A stretch of 64,000 nucleotides of DNA from positions 1 through 64,000 of the forward strand of contig NZ_BOOJ01000040.1 in assembly GCF_016863175.1 (NCBI RefSeq), read 5' to 3'. This DNA comes from Paraplanobispora siamensis (GTDB lineage: Bacteria > Actinomycetota > Actinomycetes > Streptosporangiales > Streptosporangiaceae). Every line of letters starts with the position of its first letter. The first letter of the stretch is position 1. Made by a program: the position numbers and the translations under genes. The notes below the pieces were generated by a model. It did no database searches, was not told the DNA's origin, and saw nothing but the letters and a program-made list of their open reading frames with translations. This document shows positions 15,784 through 25,227 of the stretch, one piece after another.

Positions 15784-17550
15784 GTGAGCGCCTCTGCCGG
15801 GACCGAGCCCTCCCCGCGGGTGCTCGCCGTACACGGCGCGCTGATCGTGGTGATCGCCACGGCGTGCTTCTGGCTGGGGTCGGCCCACAGCCCGCTCCCG
15901 GCGCCCGCCCTGCTGTCGGAGATCGCCGTCGGAGTGTGCTTCGCGGCGGCCGGGCTGGCGGCCTGGCGGCTGCGGCCGAGAAGCCGGACCGGCGTGTGGA
16001 TGCTGGCTCTGGGCTACGTGGTCTCGATCCACAACCCGTACGGCTTCCGCCTCCCCGACGACCTGCCCGGCCACCCGCTGCTCGTGGTCGCCGGAGGGGT
16101 CACCCTGTGGCTGCAGTACGCGATGGCCGGGCACGTCCTGATGGCCTACCCGTCGGGCCGGCTCACCGACCGGGCCGGCCGCGCCCTCGTCGCCTGCGGC
16201 TACCTCCTGGCCGTGGCGGGAAGCGTGCTCCTGCTCACCACGCGCGTCCCGGACCGCCCGGCCTGCATGCCGGCCTGCTACGAGAGCCCGGTGCGGCTCG
16301 TCGGCGACCGCCAGCTGTACCTCCACCTCAAGGCGGTGATCACGGTCGCGTGGGTTCTCCTCGCGATCGTCGCTCTGGCTGTGCTGGTACGGCGGGCCGC
16401 GCGCTCAGGACCGAGACAGCGGCGGGTACTCGGCTTCGCCACCGGCGTGTCGGGCGTCTCTGTAGCGCTCTTCACCGTCTTCGGGCTCATTGTGACGACC
16501 GGATCGCCCCGATCCCCGCTGGGAGCGTTCTTCCACTACGGACACCACTGGGGAGCAGTCATCGCGCTCCCCGTACCGTTCTTCTTCGGGCTGCTGCGCG
16601 AACGGCTGGCGTTCGCCTCGGTCGGCGCGCTGGTCGGCCGGCTCGAACACGCTTCGGCCGACACGGTGGAGAGCGCGTTGCGGGAGACCCTGCGCGATCC
16701 CACCCTGCGGGTGGCGTTCCCGCTCGCGGACGGACTGGTCGACGGGAACGGCAGGCCGTACGACCCGGGGAGCGACGGCGGGCGGTCCCTCACTCCGCTG
16801 GGGGATCCACCGGTCGCGGTGCTGGTGCACGATCCCGACCTGGAGGAGCACCGGGAACTGCTGGACGCCGCAGCGGTGGCCGCCCGGCTGGCCCTCGACA
16901 ACGCGCGGCTGCACGCACAGGTGCGGGCCCAGCTCGCCGAGGTCCAGGCCTCCCGGCAGCGGATCACGACCGCCGCCGACGCCGAACGGCAGCGGCTGGA
17001 GCGCGACCTCCACGACGGCGCCCAGCAACGACTCCTGGGCGTCGGGCTCACACTCGGTGTCCTGCGCGGCCGGTTGACGAGCCCGGCCGAGCGCGAACTC
17101 GTCGGCGAGCTGGAACGGGAACTCCGCTCGGCCATCTGGGAACTGCGCGAGCTGGCCCAGGGAATCCGCCCCGCCGTACTGACCGACCAGGGGCTCGCTC
17201 CCGCGCTGGCCGCGCTCGCCCGCCGCTCCGGCACCCGGGTCGGCGTGGATGTCCGCGTCGGCCGGCGCCTCGACCCGGTGATCGAGGCCACCGCCTACTA
17301 TCTGGTCAGCGAGGCTCTGCAGAACGTCACCAAGCACGCCCGCGGAGCCGGTGCCCGGGTCTCCGCCTCCCTCGATGGGGAACGGCTGACGGTCGAGGTC
17401 GCTGACGACGGCCCCGGCGGGGCCTCGGTGCGAGCCGGGGCGGGGCTGCGGGGCCTGCTCGACCGCGTCGAGGCCGTCGGCGGGCAGCTGGAGATCTCGT
17501 CTCCTCCGGGCCGGGGGACGACCCTGAGGGCGGAGCTGCCATGCGCGTGA
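15784..17550 (+). CDS. Membrane histidine kinase, NarL/HisKA_3 type
   Basis: About 588 residues. The N-terminal half holds about eight membrane helices (from VLAVHGALIVVIATACFWLG to WGAVIALPVPFFFGLL). A GAF-like linker is followed by HisKA_3: AERQRLERDLHDGAQQRLLG, with the phospho-accepting His in DLHDGAQQ. The HATPase has N-box SEALQNVTKHA and DDGPGGA. Start chosen at GTG 15784; an upstream GTG (15742) is possible. It overlaps the response regulator by 10 bases, so the two are translationally coupled partners. Confidence 0.9.
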   Translation: MSASAGTEPSPRVLAVHGALIVVIATACFWLGSAHSPLPAPALLSEIAVGVCFAAAGLAAWRLRPRSRTGVWMLALGYVVSIHNPYGFRLPDDLPGHPLLVVAGGVTLWLQYAMAGHVLMAYPSGRLTDRAGRALVACGYLLAVAGSVLLLTTRVPDRPACMPACYESPVRLVGDRQLYLHLKAVITVAWVLLAIVALAVLVRRAARSGPRQRRVLGFATGVSGVSVALFTVFGLIVTTGSPRSPLGAFFHYGHHWGAVIALPVPFFFGLLRERLAFASVGALVGRLEHASADTVESALRETLRDPTLRVAFPLADGLVDGNGRPYDPGSDGGRSLTPLGDPPVAVLVHDPDLEEHRELLDAAAVAARLALDNARLHAQVRAQLAEVQASRQRITTAADAERQRLERDLHDGAQQRLLGVGLTLGVLRGRLTSPAERELVGELERELRSAIWELRELAQGIRPAVLTDQGLAPALAALARRSGTRVGVDVRVGRRLDPVIEATAYYLVSEALQNVTKHARGAGARVSASLDGERLTVEVADDGPGGASVRAGAGLRGLLDRVEAVGGQLEISSPPGRGTTLRAELPCA

Positions 17551-18188
17551 TCGTCGTCGACGACTCAGTCATCATCCGTGAAGGCCTGCGCCGTCTGCTC
17601 GAGGCGGAAGGCCACCACGTCGTCGACGTGGTCGGCCGCCCGGAGCGCGTCGCGGCAGCGGTCGCCGCCGGGACCCCCGACGCCGTCATCCTGGACATCC
17701 GCATGCCGCCGACGTTCACCGACGAGGGCATACAGCTTGCGGCGGCGCTCCGTGCAGCCCGGCCGCAACTGGCCGTTCTCGTGCTGTCGCAGTATGCCAT
17801 GCCCGAGTACGCCTCCCGGCTCCTGAGCGACGGCACGGGCGGGATCGGCTACCTGCTCAAGGAGCGCGTCCTGGAGCCGCTGCACCTGAGCCAGGCACTG
17901 CGGCGCCTGGCCGACGGCGGTGTCCTGGTCGATCCGGAGGTCGTGGGCGAACTGCTCGCCGCGGGTCAGCGTGACGATCCGATCGACCGCCTGAGCACCC
18001 GGGAACGCGAGGTTCTCCAGCTCATGGCCGAAGGACTCTCGGACCGAGGCATCGCCGAACGGCTCTACGTGTCTGCCAACACCGTCGGCACGCACATCCG
18101 GCACGTCTTCCACAAGCTCGGCCTGCCGGACGGAGCGGCCGACAACCGCCGGGTGCTCGCGGTGCTGACGTTCCTGCAACACCGCTGA
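17541..18188 (+). CDS. NarL/LuxR-type response regulator
   Basis: 215 residues. The receiver domain has acidic pair D7-D8, phospho-acceptor D52 in AVILDIRMPP and the Lys in LLKERV. The C-terminal LuxR HTH reads LSTREREVLQLMAEGLSDRGIAERLYVSANTVGTHIRHVFHKL. It is cognate to the kinase that overlaps it. It probably binds the paired dyads at 15695-15733 for autoregulation, which is inferred from position only. Confidence 0.95.
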   Translation: MRVIVVDDSVIIREGLRRLLEAEGHHVVDVVGRPERVAAAVAAGTPDAVILDIRMPPTFTDEGIQLAAALRAARPQLAVLVLSQYAMPEYASRLLSDGTGGIGYLLKERVLEPLHLSQALRRLADGGVLVDPEVVGELLAAGQRDDPIDRLSTREREVLQLMAEGLSDRGIAERLYVSANTVGTHIRHVFHKLGLPDGAADNRRVLAVLTFLQHR

Positions 18189-18328
18189 CCGGCCGAGCCC
18201 TCCGCCGTGCCCGGGCCGCGCATGACCTCGGCAAGTCGTTCCTCGTCCTGCCGTGCGAACCGTACGGCAGGCGTACCGGCCGTAATGTGCTCGCCGGCCG
18301 ATTAAGCGTCCAAGTACGCTCGCATTTC

Positions 18329-18696
18329 ATGGAGCCGGCATTGAAGGACGTAGCGGTTCGTCAGGCGACCATGGCGGACATCGACGGCCTGGTGGCGTCG
18401 GGCAGCGCACTGTTCATCGAGGACGGTGCGGCCCGTGATCGGTTGCGCAACCCCGGCTGGCCGCGGGAACACGCCCTGGAGTACGAGAAGGGGAATCTGG
18501 CCGACCCGAACGTACTGGCACCATGGCGTGGGCGGAAGGTGGGAGCGCAGCTCGTCGAGCGGTTCAGAACGTGGGCCGAAGACAGAGGCGCAGTCCAGCT
18601 GCGGGTGACGGCCTAGCCGCGAATGAGGGTGCGATCCGTTTCTACCGGCGGCATGGATTCGTCCCGTTGGAGAGCACGTTCGTCGCCGACCTATGA
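18329..18696 (+). pseudogene. Broken GNAT acetyltransferase
   Basis: The N-terminus (VAVRQATMADIDGLVASG) and the C-terminus (VGAQLVERFRTWAEDRGAVQLRVTA, then NEGAIRFYRRHGFVPLES) are clear GNAT sequence. Two lesions are visible. About 40 residues of the central fold, including strands before the acetyl-CoA loop, are missing between LADPNVL and RGRKVG. A single-base deletion at a conserved Tyr codon (TA- near 18614) creates TAG and shifts the frame; the family sequence resumes in the next frame to a stop at 18696. It is non-functional. Confidence 0.85.
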
Positions 18697-19189
18697 GAAG
18701 CCGAGCGGGGAGCCCGTGGCCTGCAGGGCCCTGGCTTCGGATCCTCTCCAAGCCGCACAGGGCGGCTGATGCGCAAAAGTCCACCCGGCGAGCTCCGGTA
18801 CCAGCTGCTCGCACCGGTGCTCGCGGTCGCCGTGATCGACCGTATCGACTGTCCCCATCTGCCCCACCCCCCAAAGAGGACTCCTACCCTTTGGGAGGTT
18901 TTGTCTGCTTCTTGTGTAGGGATCGAACCCGCACGTAAGCGTGATCGCCGCGCCTGCCGCTGTCGATCAGCCGCGTGGGCAATGTCGGCCGTTGCCCAAT
19001 CTCATCCGAAACGAGAGGTGAGATGGCTGTGTGGTCGCATAGCGTGTAACGGCTGGGTTACTGCAGGGTCATCCGATGTTGCCGGTCGTCTGGTACCGCG
19101 GTCAGAGGTAGGCGGGGCAGACGGCCCTGACCGCTGGGGCGGGGCGCACCCGGTCCGCCGACTCCCCCGCGGAAAGCCGGTGACCGGCG
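18697..19189. other. Gap, no supported gene
   Basis: About 490 bases with no family-like frame. It contains one hairpin (18870-18895) and, at 18920-18935, a tRNA T-arm-like string that does not fold into a tRNA. The promoter of the downstream kinase gene should lie at its right end. Confidence 0.5.
18870..18895 (+). terminator. Possible rho-independent terminator
   Basis: CCCAAAG and CTTTGGG form a 7-bp stem with a 12-base loop, followed by AGGTTTTGTC. The T-run is weak. It could end transcription arriving from the GNAT remnant side. Confidence 0.35.
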
Positions 19190-20425
19190 ATGACGTCAGA
19201 AACCGCAGACCACGACCACAGCGAGACCGCGCGGCTGCGCGAGCTGGACGACCTGGACGCTCTGGACGTGCTGGTCGAGCCGATCTTTCAGGCCATCGCG
19301 GAGCTGGCCGCGCACATCTGCCGCGCTCCGATCGCGCTGGTCAACCTGATCGGCGCCGATCGGCAGTACTTCAAAGGCCACGTCGGCACCACTGCCGCGT
19401 ACATGAGCCGGCGGGTGGCGTTCTGCCCGCACACCGTCGAGGCCCGCCAGGTGGTGGAGGTCGTCGACTCACTGGCCGAGCCGCGTTTTCGCGACGACCC
19501 GGTGGTGGTCGGCGAGCCGTACGTGCGGTCCTACCTGGGCGCCCCGATGATCACCAGCCATGATGTCGCGGTCGGCGTGGTGTGCGTCTTCGACCACCGG
19601 CCGCGCCGCTGGGAGGGCGCCTGCCACCGGCAGATGGTCACCTTGGCTGCTTGCGCTTCCGGCCTGCTGGAACTGCGCCACCACCACCGCCAGTCCGAAG
19701 AGGTCATCGCCCGCCTGCGCGAGGCCGAGGAGCTGAAGAACGCTTTTTTGCGCACCGTCAACCACGAGCTGCGCACTCCGCTGACCTCCATCACCAGCTA
19801 CCTGCAGCTGATGCACGACGGCGATCTGCCGCCCGCCACCGAACAGCAGTTCATGCAGGTCATCACGCGCAACAGCCAACGGCTGCGTGTCCTGCTCGAT
19901 GAGCTGCTACTGCTGGCCAGCCTCAACGCCCAGACCGCTGCCTTCACCCCGGAAGGGGAGGACCTGGTGGCCATCGCCCGCGCCGCGGTCGACGACATCG
20001 CCGGGACCGCCCACGCCGCCGGCCAGCACCTGACCCTGCACGCCCCGTCCCGCGTCCCGGTTCACGCCGACGCCGGACGGCTGCAGCACGCGCTGTGGCA
20101 GGTACTCGACAACGCGATCAAGTTCACCCCGCCCGGCGGGAGCGTCGACGTCACCGTCACCACCGACCCGGTCCCGGCGGTGGAGGTGCGCGATGACGGC
20201 ATCGGGATCGGCGCCGACGATCTGCAGCGGGTCTTCGACGACTTCTACCGCGCCCAGGCGGCCGAGGACCGGGCGATCGGCGGCACCGGCGTGGGCCTGC
20301 CCATCGTCGACAAGATCGTGCGCATGCACGGCGGCAGCGCGCACATCGACAGCCGCCCAGGAGAGGGCACCCGGGTCCGGCTGAGCTTCCCCAGCCCGGA
20401 ATCGGCCGGCAAACCGGGACACTGA
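19190..20425 (+). CDS. Soluble GAF histidine kinase
   Basis: 411 residues, no membrane segment. GAF domain about 20-165 (ICRAPIALVNLIGADRQYFKG, RSYLGAPMITSHDVAVGVVCVFD). HisKA has FLRTVNHELRTPLTSITSYLQL with the phospho-His. The HATPase has LDNAIKFTPPGG, RDDGIGIGADDL and GGTGVGLPIV. No response regulator is adjacent. The domain order is the one common in phosphorelay hybrids and orphan kinases of actinomycetes. The ribosome site is weak. Confidence 0.9.
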   Translation: MTSETADHDHSETARLRELDDLDALDVLVEPIFQAIAELAAHICRAPIALVNLIGADRQYFKGHVGTTAAYMSRRVAFCPHTVEARQVVEVVDSLAEPRFRDDPVVVGEPYVRSYLGAPMITSHDVAVGVVCVFDHRPRRWEGACHRQMVTLAACASGLLELRHHHRQSEEVIARLREAEELKNAFLRTVNHELRTPLTSITSYLQLMHDGDLPPATEQQFMQVITRNSQRLRVLLDELLLLASLNAQTAAFTPEGEDLVAIARAAVDDIAGTAHAAGQHLTLHAPSRVPVHADAGRLQHALWQVLDNAIKFTPPGGSVDVTVTTDPVPAVEVRDDGIGIGADDLQRVFDDFYRAQAAEDRAIGGTGVGLPIVDKIVRMHGGSAHIDSRPGEGTRVRLSFPSPESAGKPGH

Positions 20426-20520
20426 CATCGCCGAGCGATGCGCCCGCGCCCTCTCGTTCCAGTCGGCCGCACGTCTGAGTCGTACGACGCGTTCCCCTGG
20501 GGCAGACCAAGTATTCCGGA

Positions 20521-20652
20521 ATGGGTCGCAGCACCGCCGTGCTGGTGGCCGACCTCGGCGGGTTCAAGCAGGTCGGCGACTCTCTCGGCCACCAGGCCGG
20601 CGACCAGCTGCCGGTGGCCTTCGGCCAGATGCCGCGCCGGGCCCGCATGTAA
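20521..20652 (+). pseudogene. GGDEF-domain fragment
   Basis: A 43-codon frame: AVLVADLGGFKQVGDSLGHQ followed by AGDQLPVAFGQM. It matches the N-terminal signature of GGDEF domains (DLDxFKxxNDxxGHxxGDxLL) but lacks everything after it, including GGDEF itself. It sits 100 bases from the intact GGDEF-EAL gene on the other strand, whose equivalent segment reads NLDGFKDINDTYGHALGDELL, so it is a different copy and not a shadow. A decayed paralogue. Confidence 0.65.
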
Positions 20653-20751
20653 TCGCGCGAGGGGATGCCCGTCGTGGCCGTCATACCCGGCCCGACGATC
20701 AGATCGGGCGCGGGCCGGCATCTGCAGTACGCTCCTGTGCGCGACTACGGC

Positions 20752-23130
20752 TCAGGCGGCCCTGGGCTGCCAGTCAGGACCGTGCTCAAGCAAGGCATCG
20801 ATGTGCGCCGCCTCAACGGGCGGGGAGAACAGATAACCCTGGACCAGCCGGCAGCCCATCTGCCGCAGCGCCTGGGCCTGCTGCGCGGATTCCACCCCTT
20901 CGGCGATGGCGCTCAGCCTCAACCGGGCCGCAAGTTCCACGATCGACTGAGTGAAGGCATGAGCCTGCTCGTCGTGGTCGGTGCCGGTCAGCGGGGTGAT
21001 GAACGAACGGTCGATCTTGAGGATGTCGACCGGCAGCGTGCGCAGGTAGGCCAGGGAGGAATAGCCGGTGCCGAAGTCGTCCAGCGCGATGCGGATGCCG
21101 AGCTCGCGCAGGTCGCTCAAGACCCCCACGATGCGGGCGGTCTCGGTCGCGCCGGTGGCCAGCAGCATGGACTCGGTGATCTCCAGGGTCAGCGCGTGCC
21201 GGGGCAGGCCGTGGCGGGTCAGCGCGGCCAAGACGGTGTCGCTGAAGGTCGTCTCCCGCAGTTGACGGCCGGAGACGTTGACGGTGACGGTCAGGCCGTA
21301 GCGCTCATACCAGCCGGCCGCATCGGCGCAGGCGTGCTCCAGCACCCAGCGGCCGATGTCGACGATCAGGCCGCTTTCTTCGGCCAGGGGGATGAACACC
21401 GCCGGAGACACCGGGCGGCCGGCGGATGGCCGCCAGCGCAGCAGCGCCTCGACCTTGCTGAGCTTTCCGGTGGTCACATCGACGATGGGCTGGTAGGCGA
21501 GGGTGAATTCGTTGCGCTCCAGCGCCCGGCGCAGACCGGTGATGATCTCGGTGTGCCGCAGGCGCGCCGCGCGCAGCTCATGGTCGAAGACGACGATCCG
21601 GTTCTTGCCGCCGGACTTGGCGGTGTTCAGGGCCAGGTCGCTGTCGCGCAGCGCGTCGGACGGCTCGGCCACCGGTTGCCCGGCCAGCACGCCGATGCTG
21701 GCCGTCACGTGCAGTTCGCGCTCGCTCAGCCGGTAAGGGCTGCGCACCAGGTCGAGCATCTGCTGAGCGGCGGCGTGCGCCTGCTCGACGGTGGCGGCGG
21801 GCAGCAGCAGGGCGAACTCGTCGCCGCCGAGGCGGGCCAGGATCCGGCCCTCGGCGGTCAGGGCGCCCAGGCGGCGGGCGGCCACCGTGAGCAGCTCATC
21901 GCCGAGCGCATGGCCGTAGGTGTCGTTGATGTCTTTGAAGCCGTCCAGGTTGAGCAGCAGCAGTGCGGGCGGTGGCGTGCCGGGCTCGGTGGCGTGCGCA
22001 GTGACGGCATCCTGCAACCTCTTGCGCAGCAGGCTGCGGTTGGCCAGACCGGTGAGCGGGTCGTGGTAGGCACGGTGGGTCAGACTGTGTTGCAGTGCCT
22101 GCTGGCGGTGCAGCGCGGTGCGTAGCTGGGCACTCTGCCGCTCGGCGATGCGGGCGATGGTGCTCAGCCGCAGCACCAGCAGCACGGCCAACAGCACGGT
22201 CAGCACGGTGAAGACAACGTCGTCAACGGGGTCGCGCGCGGTGTCGGCGTGCACCAGCACCCGCCCCAGTCCGGAGATCAGCGGACTGAGCAGGGCCAGG
22301 ACCAGGAAGATCGTGATCCGTGTCCGGCTGGAGACCACCGGCGTGTGGATGTTGCGGACGGCAGCCATGCTGGGATGCAGGGCCGCGGCTCCGACCAGGG
22401 CGGAGAACGCCAGCCAGCCGATCGTCGACAGCGGGCCTGCGGTGCGGCCCATCACGGTGTCGAACAGATGAAGGCTGTCGGCGGCGAACAGGGCGAAGGT
22501 GGAGGCACTCAGCAGCGCCAGGCACGCCATGCCTGCGCTGTCGAGCGTCATCCGCATGACGATGCCCATGATGAACAGGTCGATGAGAGGGATGATCAGC
22601 AGGAAGGCGAAGCCGGTGGCGGCGTTGCCGCGGTGGTCGAGAGCCGGGTCGATCAGGAACACCCACAGCGGCATGGCCACGCCGATGCTGATGATGCCGC
22701 CGTCCAGCATCCCGGCCCAGGGAGAGCCGCCGGCCTGCAGTCCCAGCAGCACCAGCCCGGCCAGTAATAGGACATACCCAGTCACAATGGCAACCTGGTA
22801 GAGGTCGGCGGCGGCCGGTAGGCGTAGCCAGACCTCGCCCAAGCCCCGCACCAGGGCGATGGCGACCCAGGAGGTGACGGCCGCCGCGCGGATCAGCCGC
22901 CAGGGCCGCAGATCGGCCAGGCCGTAGCGGTCGATTCCGACGATCACCGACACCGCGCAGAGGCCCTGCAGCAACGCGCGGGCGCAGGTGTCCAGCAGCG
23001 GGGACAACAAGCCCAGCCCCGGGGAGGCCGCAGCCAGCACGCCACCGAGCGCCAGGCTGGCCACCCACAGCCGGGGATGGCCCGTCAGCCGGGCGAGGGT
23101 GGTGCGTGCTGCGCACACGGTTGCGTTCAT
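20752..23130 (-). CDS. Membrane GGDEF-EAL c-di-GMP enzyme
   Basis: 792 residues. The N-terminal 330 residues hold about ten membrane helices. The GGDEF domain (about 370-530) has intact ARLGGDEFALLLP and NLDGFKDINDTYGH, so cyclase activity is plausible. The EAL domain (about 540-785) has KVEALLRW, LEITESML and DDFGTGYSSLAYLRTLPVDILKIDRSFI, all expected for an active phosphodiesterase. It probably makes and breaks c-di-GMP, which in actinomycetes controls development. Start ATG 23130 with AGGAG eight bases upstream; a much longer open frame upstream is not family-like. Confidence 0.92.
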   Translation of the reverse strand: MNATVCAARTTLARLTGHPRLWVASLALGGVLAAASPGLGLLSPLLDTCARALLQGLCAVSVIVGIDRYGLADLRPWRLIRAAAVTSWVAIALVRGLGEVWLRLPAAADLYQVAIVTGYVLLLAGLVLLGLQAGGSPWAGMLDGGIISIGVAMPLWVFLIDPALDHRGNAATGFAFLLIIPLIDLFIMGIVMRMTLDSAGMACLALLSASTFALFAADSLHLFDTVMGRTAGPLSTIGWLAFSALVGAAALHPSMAAVRNIHTPVVSSRTRITIFLVLALLSPLISGLGRVLVHADTARDPVDDVVFTVLTVLLAVLLVLRLSTIARIAERQSAQLRTALHRQQALQHSLTHRAYHDPLTGLANRSLLRKRLQDAVTAHATEPGTPPPALLLLNLDGFKDINDTYGHALGDELLTVAARRLGALTAEGRILARLGGDEFALLLPAATVEQAHAAAQQMLDLVRSPYRLSERELHVTASIGVLAGQPVAEPSDALRDSDLALNTAKSGGKNRIVVFDHELRAARLRHTEIITGLRRALERNEFTLAYQPIVDVTTGKLSKVEALLRWRPSAGRPVSPAVFIPLAEESGLIVDIGRWVLEHACADAAGWYERYGLTVTVNVSGRQLRETTFSDTVLAALTRHGLPRHALTLEITESMLLATGATETARIVGVLSDLRELGIRIALDDFGTGYSSLAYLRTLPVDILKIDRSFITPLTGTDHDEQAHAFTQSIVELAARLRLSAIAEGVESAQQAQALRQMGCRLVQGYLFSPPVEAAHIDALLEHGPDWQPRAA

Positions 23131-23707
23131 AGTCTTTCTCCTGGCCACGCAGACGATCTCCGCATGTGATCCGATGCGGGAAAGACAGCCGAAAAGTTCA
23201 CTCCCTGGTCGAGGTGCCTGGCCTTCCATCGGCTGGCCGGTGGAGTAGTTGACCCAAAAGCAGGAGAAGTTGAGATTCGTTCTCAACATCACGATCGTGA
23301 CCCGCGGCCCGATCGGCGCGATCCCCACCATGCGGTCGCTGTGGGAACGCGCCGAGGCGGCGGCAGTGGTGCTGGATGCCGCCGGTCGCAGGGACCGGTA
23401 CGGGCGCCGAGGATGCGCGCAACGCCTCATCTGCAGTCGAACAACACGATGGTGCCGGCGGCAACGGGCGAACACATCCCGGCATCCGGTCATCAAAGAG
23501 CATGAGGGTGGTCGGCGATCGCACAGCACGCCCGCTTTGCCGGGGCGCCAGGTGCCGGGTGCGGGCCGGTGGGGTAGTAGGGCCGGGGCAGGCGCAGGAG
23601 GGAGGCCGGCATGCACGAGCGTGCAGTAGGCCGCACCGGCACCGGTGAGCGGCCGGCCTCTCGTGATGTGAGCGTGGACGGATCCGATATCGGGGACAGG
23701 GGAGGGC
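23131..23707. other. Divergent promoter region, no supported gene
   Basis: About 575 bases between the divergent GGDEF-EAL and RsbW-like genes. It contains a hairpin-forming dyad at 23269-23287 and no convincing coding frame. Confidence 0.5.
23269..23287. repeat. Dyad in divergent promoter region
   Basis: GTTGAGA and TCTCAAC (7-bp perfect arms) around TTCGT, about 140 bases upstream of the GGDEF-EAL start. It could be an operator or a hairpin in the leader RNA. Confidence 0.5.
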
Positions 23708-24097
23708 ATGGCCGGTCCGGCGGAGCAGTGGCCCATCACCGGTGATCTCGCCGGGATGCGCCAGCGGGTGCATCAGTGCGCGATCAGTGCCGGCATGGAC
23801 GGCCGACGTGCGGCTGACCTGGTGGTGGCGGTGCACGAGGCCGTGGTCAACGTACTGGAGCACGGCGGCGCCAGCGGCACGGTGAGCATCGGCTGCCAGG
23901 ACGGGCATCTGATCGTTGAGGTGGACGACGCCGCAGGCGTGCTCGACCCCACCCATCTACCGGCCGGCCCACCCGCCCCGGGCCGCGCCCGGGGCGCCGG
24001 ACTGTGGTTGATCCGCCGGGTATGCGACACGGTAGTCATCGATCGACAGCCGAGAACATCACGCCTGCGCATGGTCATGAAACTGGCGTCGGTCTGA
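23708..24097 (+). CDS. RsbW-like anti-sigma ATPase
   Basis: 129 residues forming a bare GHKL ATPase: N-box VHEAVVNVLEHGG, G1 VDDAAGV (the usual DxGxG is partly altered), and the C-terminal G2 RGAGLWLIRRVCD. This is the RsbW/SpoIIAB plan: a serine kinase that holds a sigma factor and is released by a STAS antagonist. It converges with a STAS gene 76 bases away, a natural partner. GGGGAGGGC precedes the ATG. Confidence 0.85.
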   Translation: MAGPAEQWPITGDLAGMRQRVHQCAISAGMDGRRAADLVVAVHEAVVNVLEHGGASGTVSIGCQDGHLIVEVDDAAGVLDPTHLPAGPPAPGRARGAGLWLIRRVCDTVVIDRQPRTSRLRMVMKLASV

Positions 24098-24173
24098 GAG
24101 GGCCCGGCACCTGGTAACCGTGGATGCGGGTGGGGTTTCGCTCGGCTTGGTACGTGGCCGAGCAGCGAGATGG

Positions 24174-24512
24174 TCACCGAACGAGCAGCTGCTCCGACTG
24201 CGGATCACGCGGAAACAGGCCGGTGAGCTGGGTCAGCTCCAGCAGCCGCTGCAGATAACCGTGGGCGTGGACCAGGCGCAGCGACCCACCGGCAGAGGCG
24301 GCTCGGCGCTGGCCGGCGATCAGGGTGTGCAGGCCGAGCGAGTCGCAAAAGCCCAGGCCTGCGGTGTCGACGACCAGGTGGGTGCGGCCGCGGGCCAGGG
24401 CCTGGTCGATCGCTTGGCGCAGGTGATCGGCGGTCAGGGCGTCGATCTCGCCGTTCAGGGCGATCACCGTAACCGCCGGGTGATCGGTGATGGTGAGCGA
24501 CAGCACGGTCAT
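24174..24512 (-). CDS. STAS anti-sigma factor antagonist
   Basis: 112 residues: TVIALNGEIDALTADHLRQAI, HLVVDTAGLGFCDSLGLHTLI and a C-terminal helix. Here the switch loop is C-D-S-L-G, so the phosphorylatable Ser is present, unlike the STAS protein at 6460-6798. Start at ATG 24512; the ribosome-site G-run lies in a 13-base perfect hairpin just upstream (24515-24527). Partner of the convergent RsbW-like protein by position. Confidence 0.88.
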   Translation of the reverse strand: MTVLSLTITDHPAVTVIALNGEIDALTADHLRQAIDQALARGRTHLVVDTAGLGFCDSLGLHTLIAGQRRAASAGGSLRLVHAHGYLQRLLELTQLTGLFPRDPQSEQLLVR

Positions 24513-24514
24513 GC

Positions 24515-24527
24515 GGGGGATTCCCCC
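24515..24527 (-). promoter_or_regulatory. Hairpin masking the ribosome site
   Basis: On the coding strand the leader reads GGGGGAATCCCCC, ending two bases before the ATG. The G-run is the only Shine-Dalgarno-like sequence and would pair with the C-run, so translation of the STAS gene may be low or need local unwinding. Confidence 0.45.
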
Positions 24528-24903
24528 ATCCCAGCGGCCATCGGCAACGTCGACCGGCACAGGCACCGGTCGGCGGTAACCGCTTCATTCTCCACCGTAG
24601 GCCTGCGGTGGGGGGTGCTGACAACCCGTCCTGACAATCACTTCATAAATACGGCCTCAGAATCGGGAGCGGCAGTAGCCGTAGCCGGCCCAACCGGCCA
24701 ACCGCGAGCGGCCGTAAGCGACTTTCCGAGCCGATGCCCGGCAGGGCCTGGGCGACACCCGGCCGGCCACGGACGCGCCTCACGGGTGGGCCCACCCGCC
24801 GGTACGCATCGCCGTACTGCTCTCCGCTTCAGGACTCACCCGTCCAAGTGACCATCGGGCTCCCCACTGTCCGGAGTTGCGGGAACCCCGGCCGAGGCGA
24901 GGG

Positions 24904-25011
24904 TTACGCCCGGATGCGGGCTCGGCTCACCGGCGCCTCGGCCCGCACGTTCAGCTCGCGCAGGCGGTGGCAGATCTCCGGCCCGGTCAGCCCGGGCAGC
25001 ATCCAATCGCT
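24904..25011 (-). pseudogene. Response-regulator receiver fragment
   Basis: Reading leftward: SDWMLPGLTGPEICHRLREL, then an unrelated tail to a stop at 24904. This is the phospho-acceptor segment of a receiver domain (DWMLPGLTG with the Asp). No receiver sequence precedes it in any frame, and the remaining half is absent. It lies just upstream of a kinase gene with no regulator, so it may be the remains of a lost partner. Confidence 0.5.
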
Positions 25012-25227
25012 CCGCCGCCAAGGTTCCGTCCTTGGCGGCGGCCCGGGCATGGCGCCGGGCGATGGTGGCTGTGGGGGCGCCGCTCTCCGGTGGTCTGCCG
25101 TATCGAACCACCAGGACGGTCGTCCTCGGTGACTGTCAGCCGAAGACGGGTAACTCTTGAGTGATTGCTATTGACGGCCTGACATGGGTGGCCGTAACCG
25201 GATCGGGACAGCGACGGGGGCGGGGAT

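Noticed and set aside
18920-18940. GGGTTCGATCCC-like string on the minus strand, suggesting a tRNA T-arm
   Set aside because: The stem does not pair fully, and no acceptor stem, anticodon arm or CCA could be placed around it.
23131-23739. Upstream extension of the GGDEF-EAL protein
   Set aside because: It would cover the RsbW-gene promoter and has no membrane or domain pattern; AGGAG before ATG 23130 supports the shorter form.
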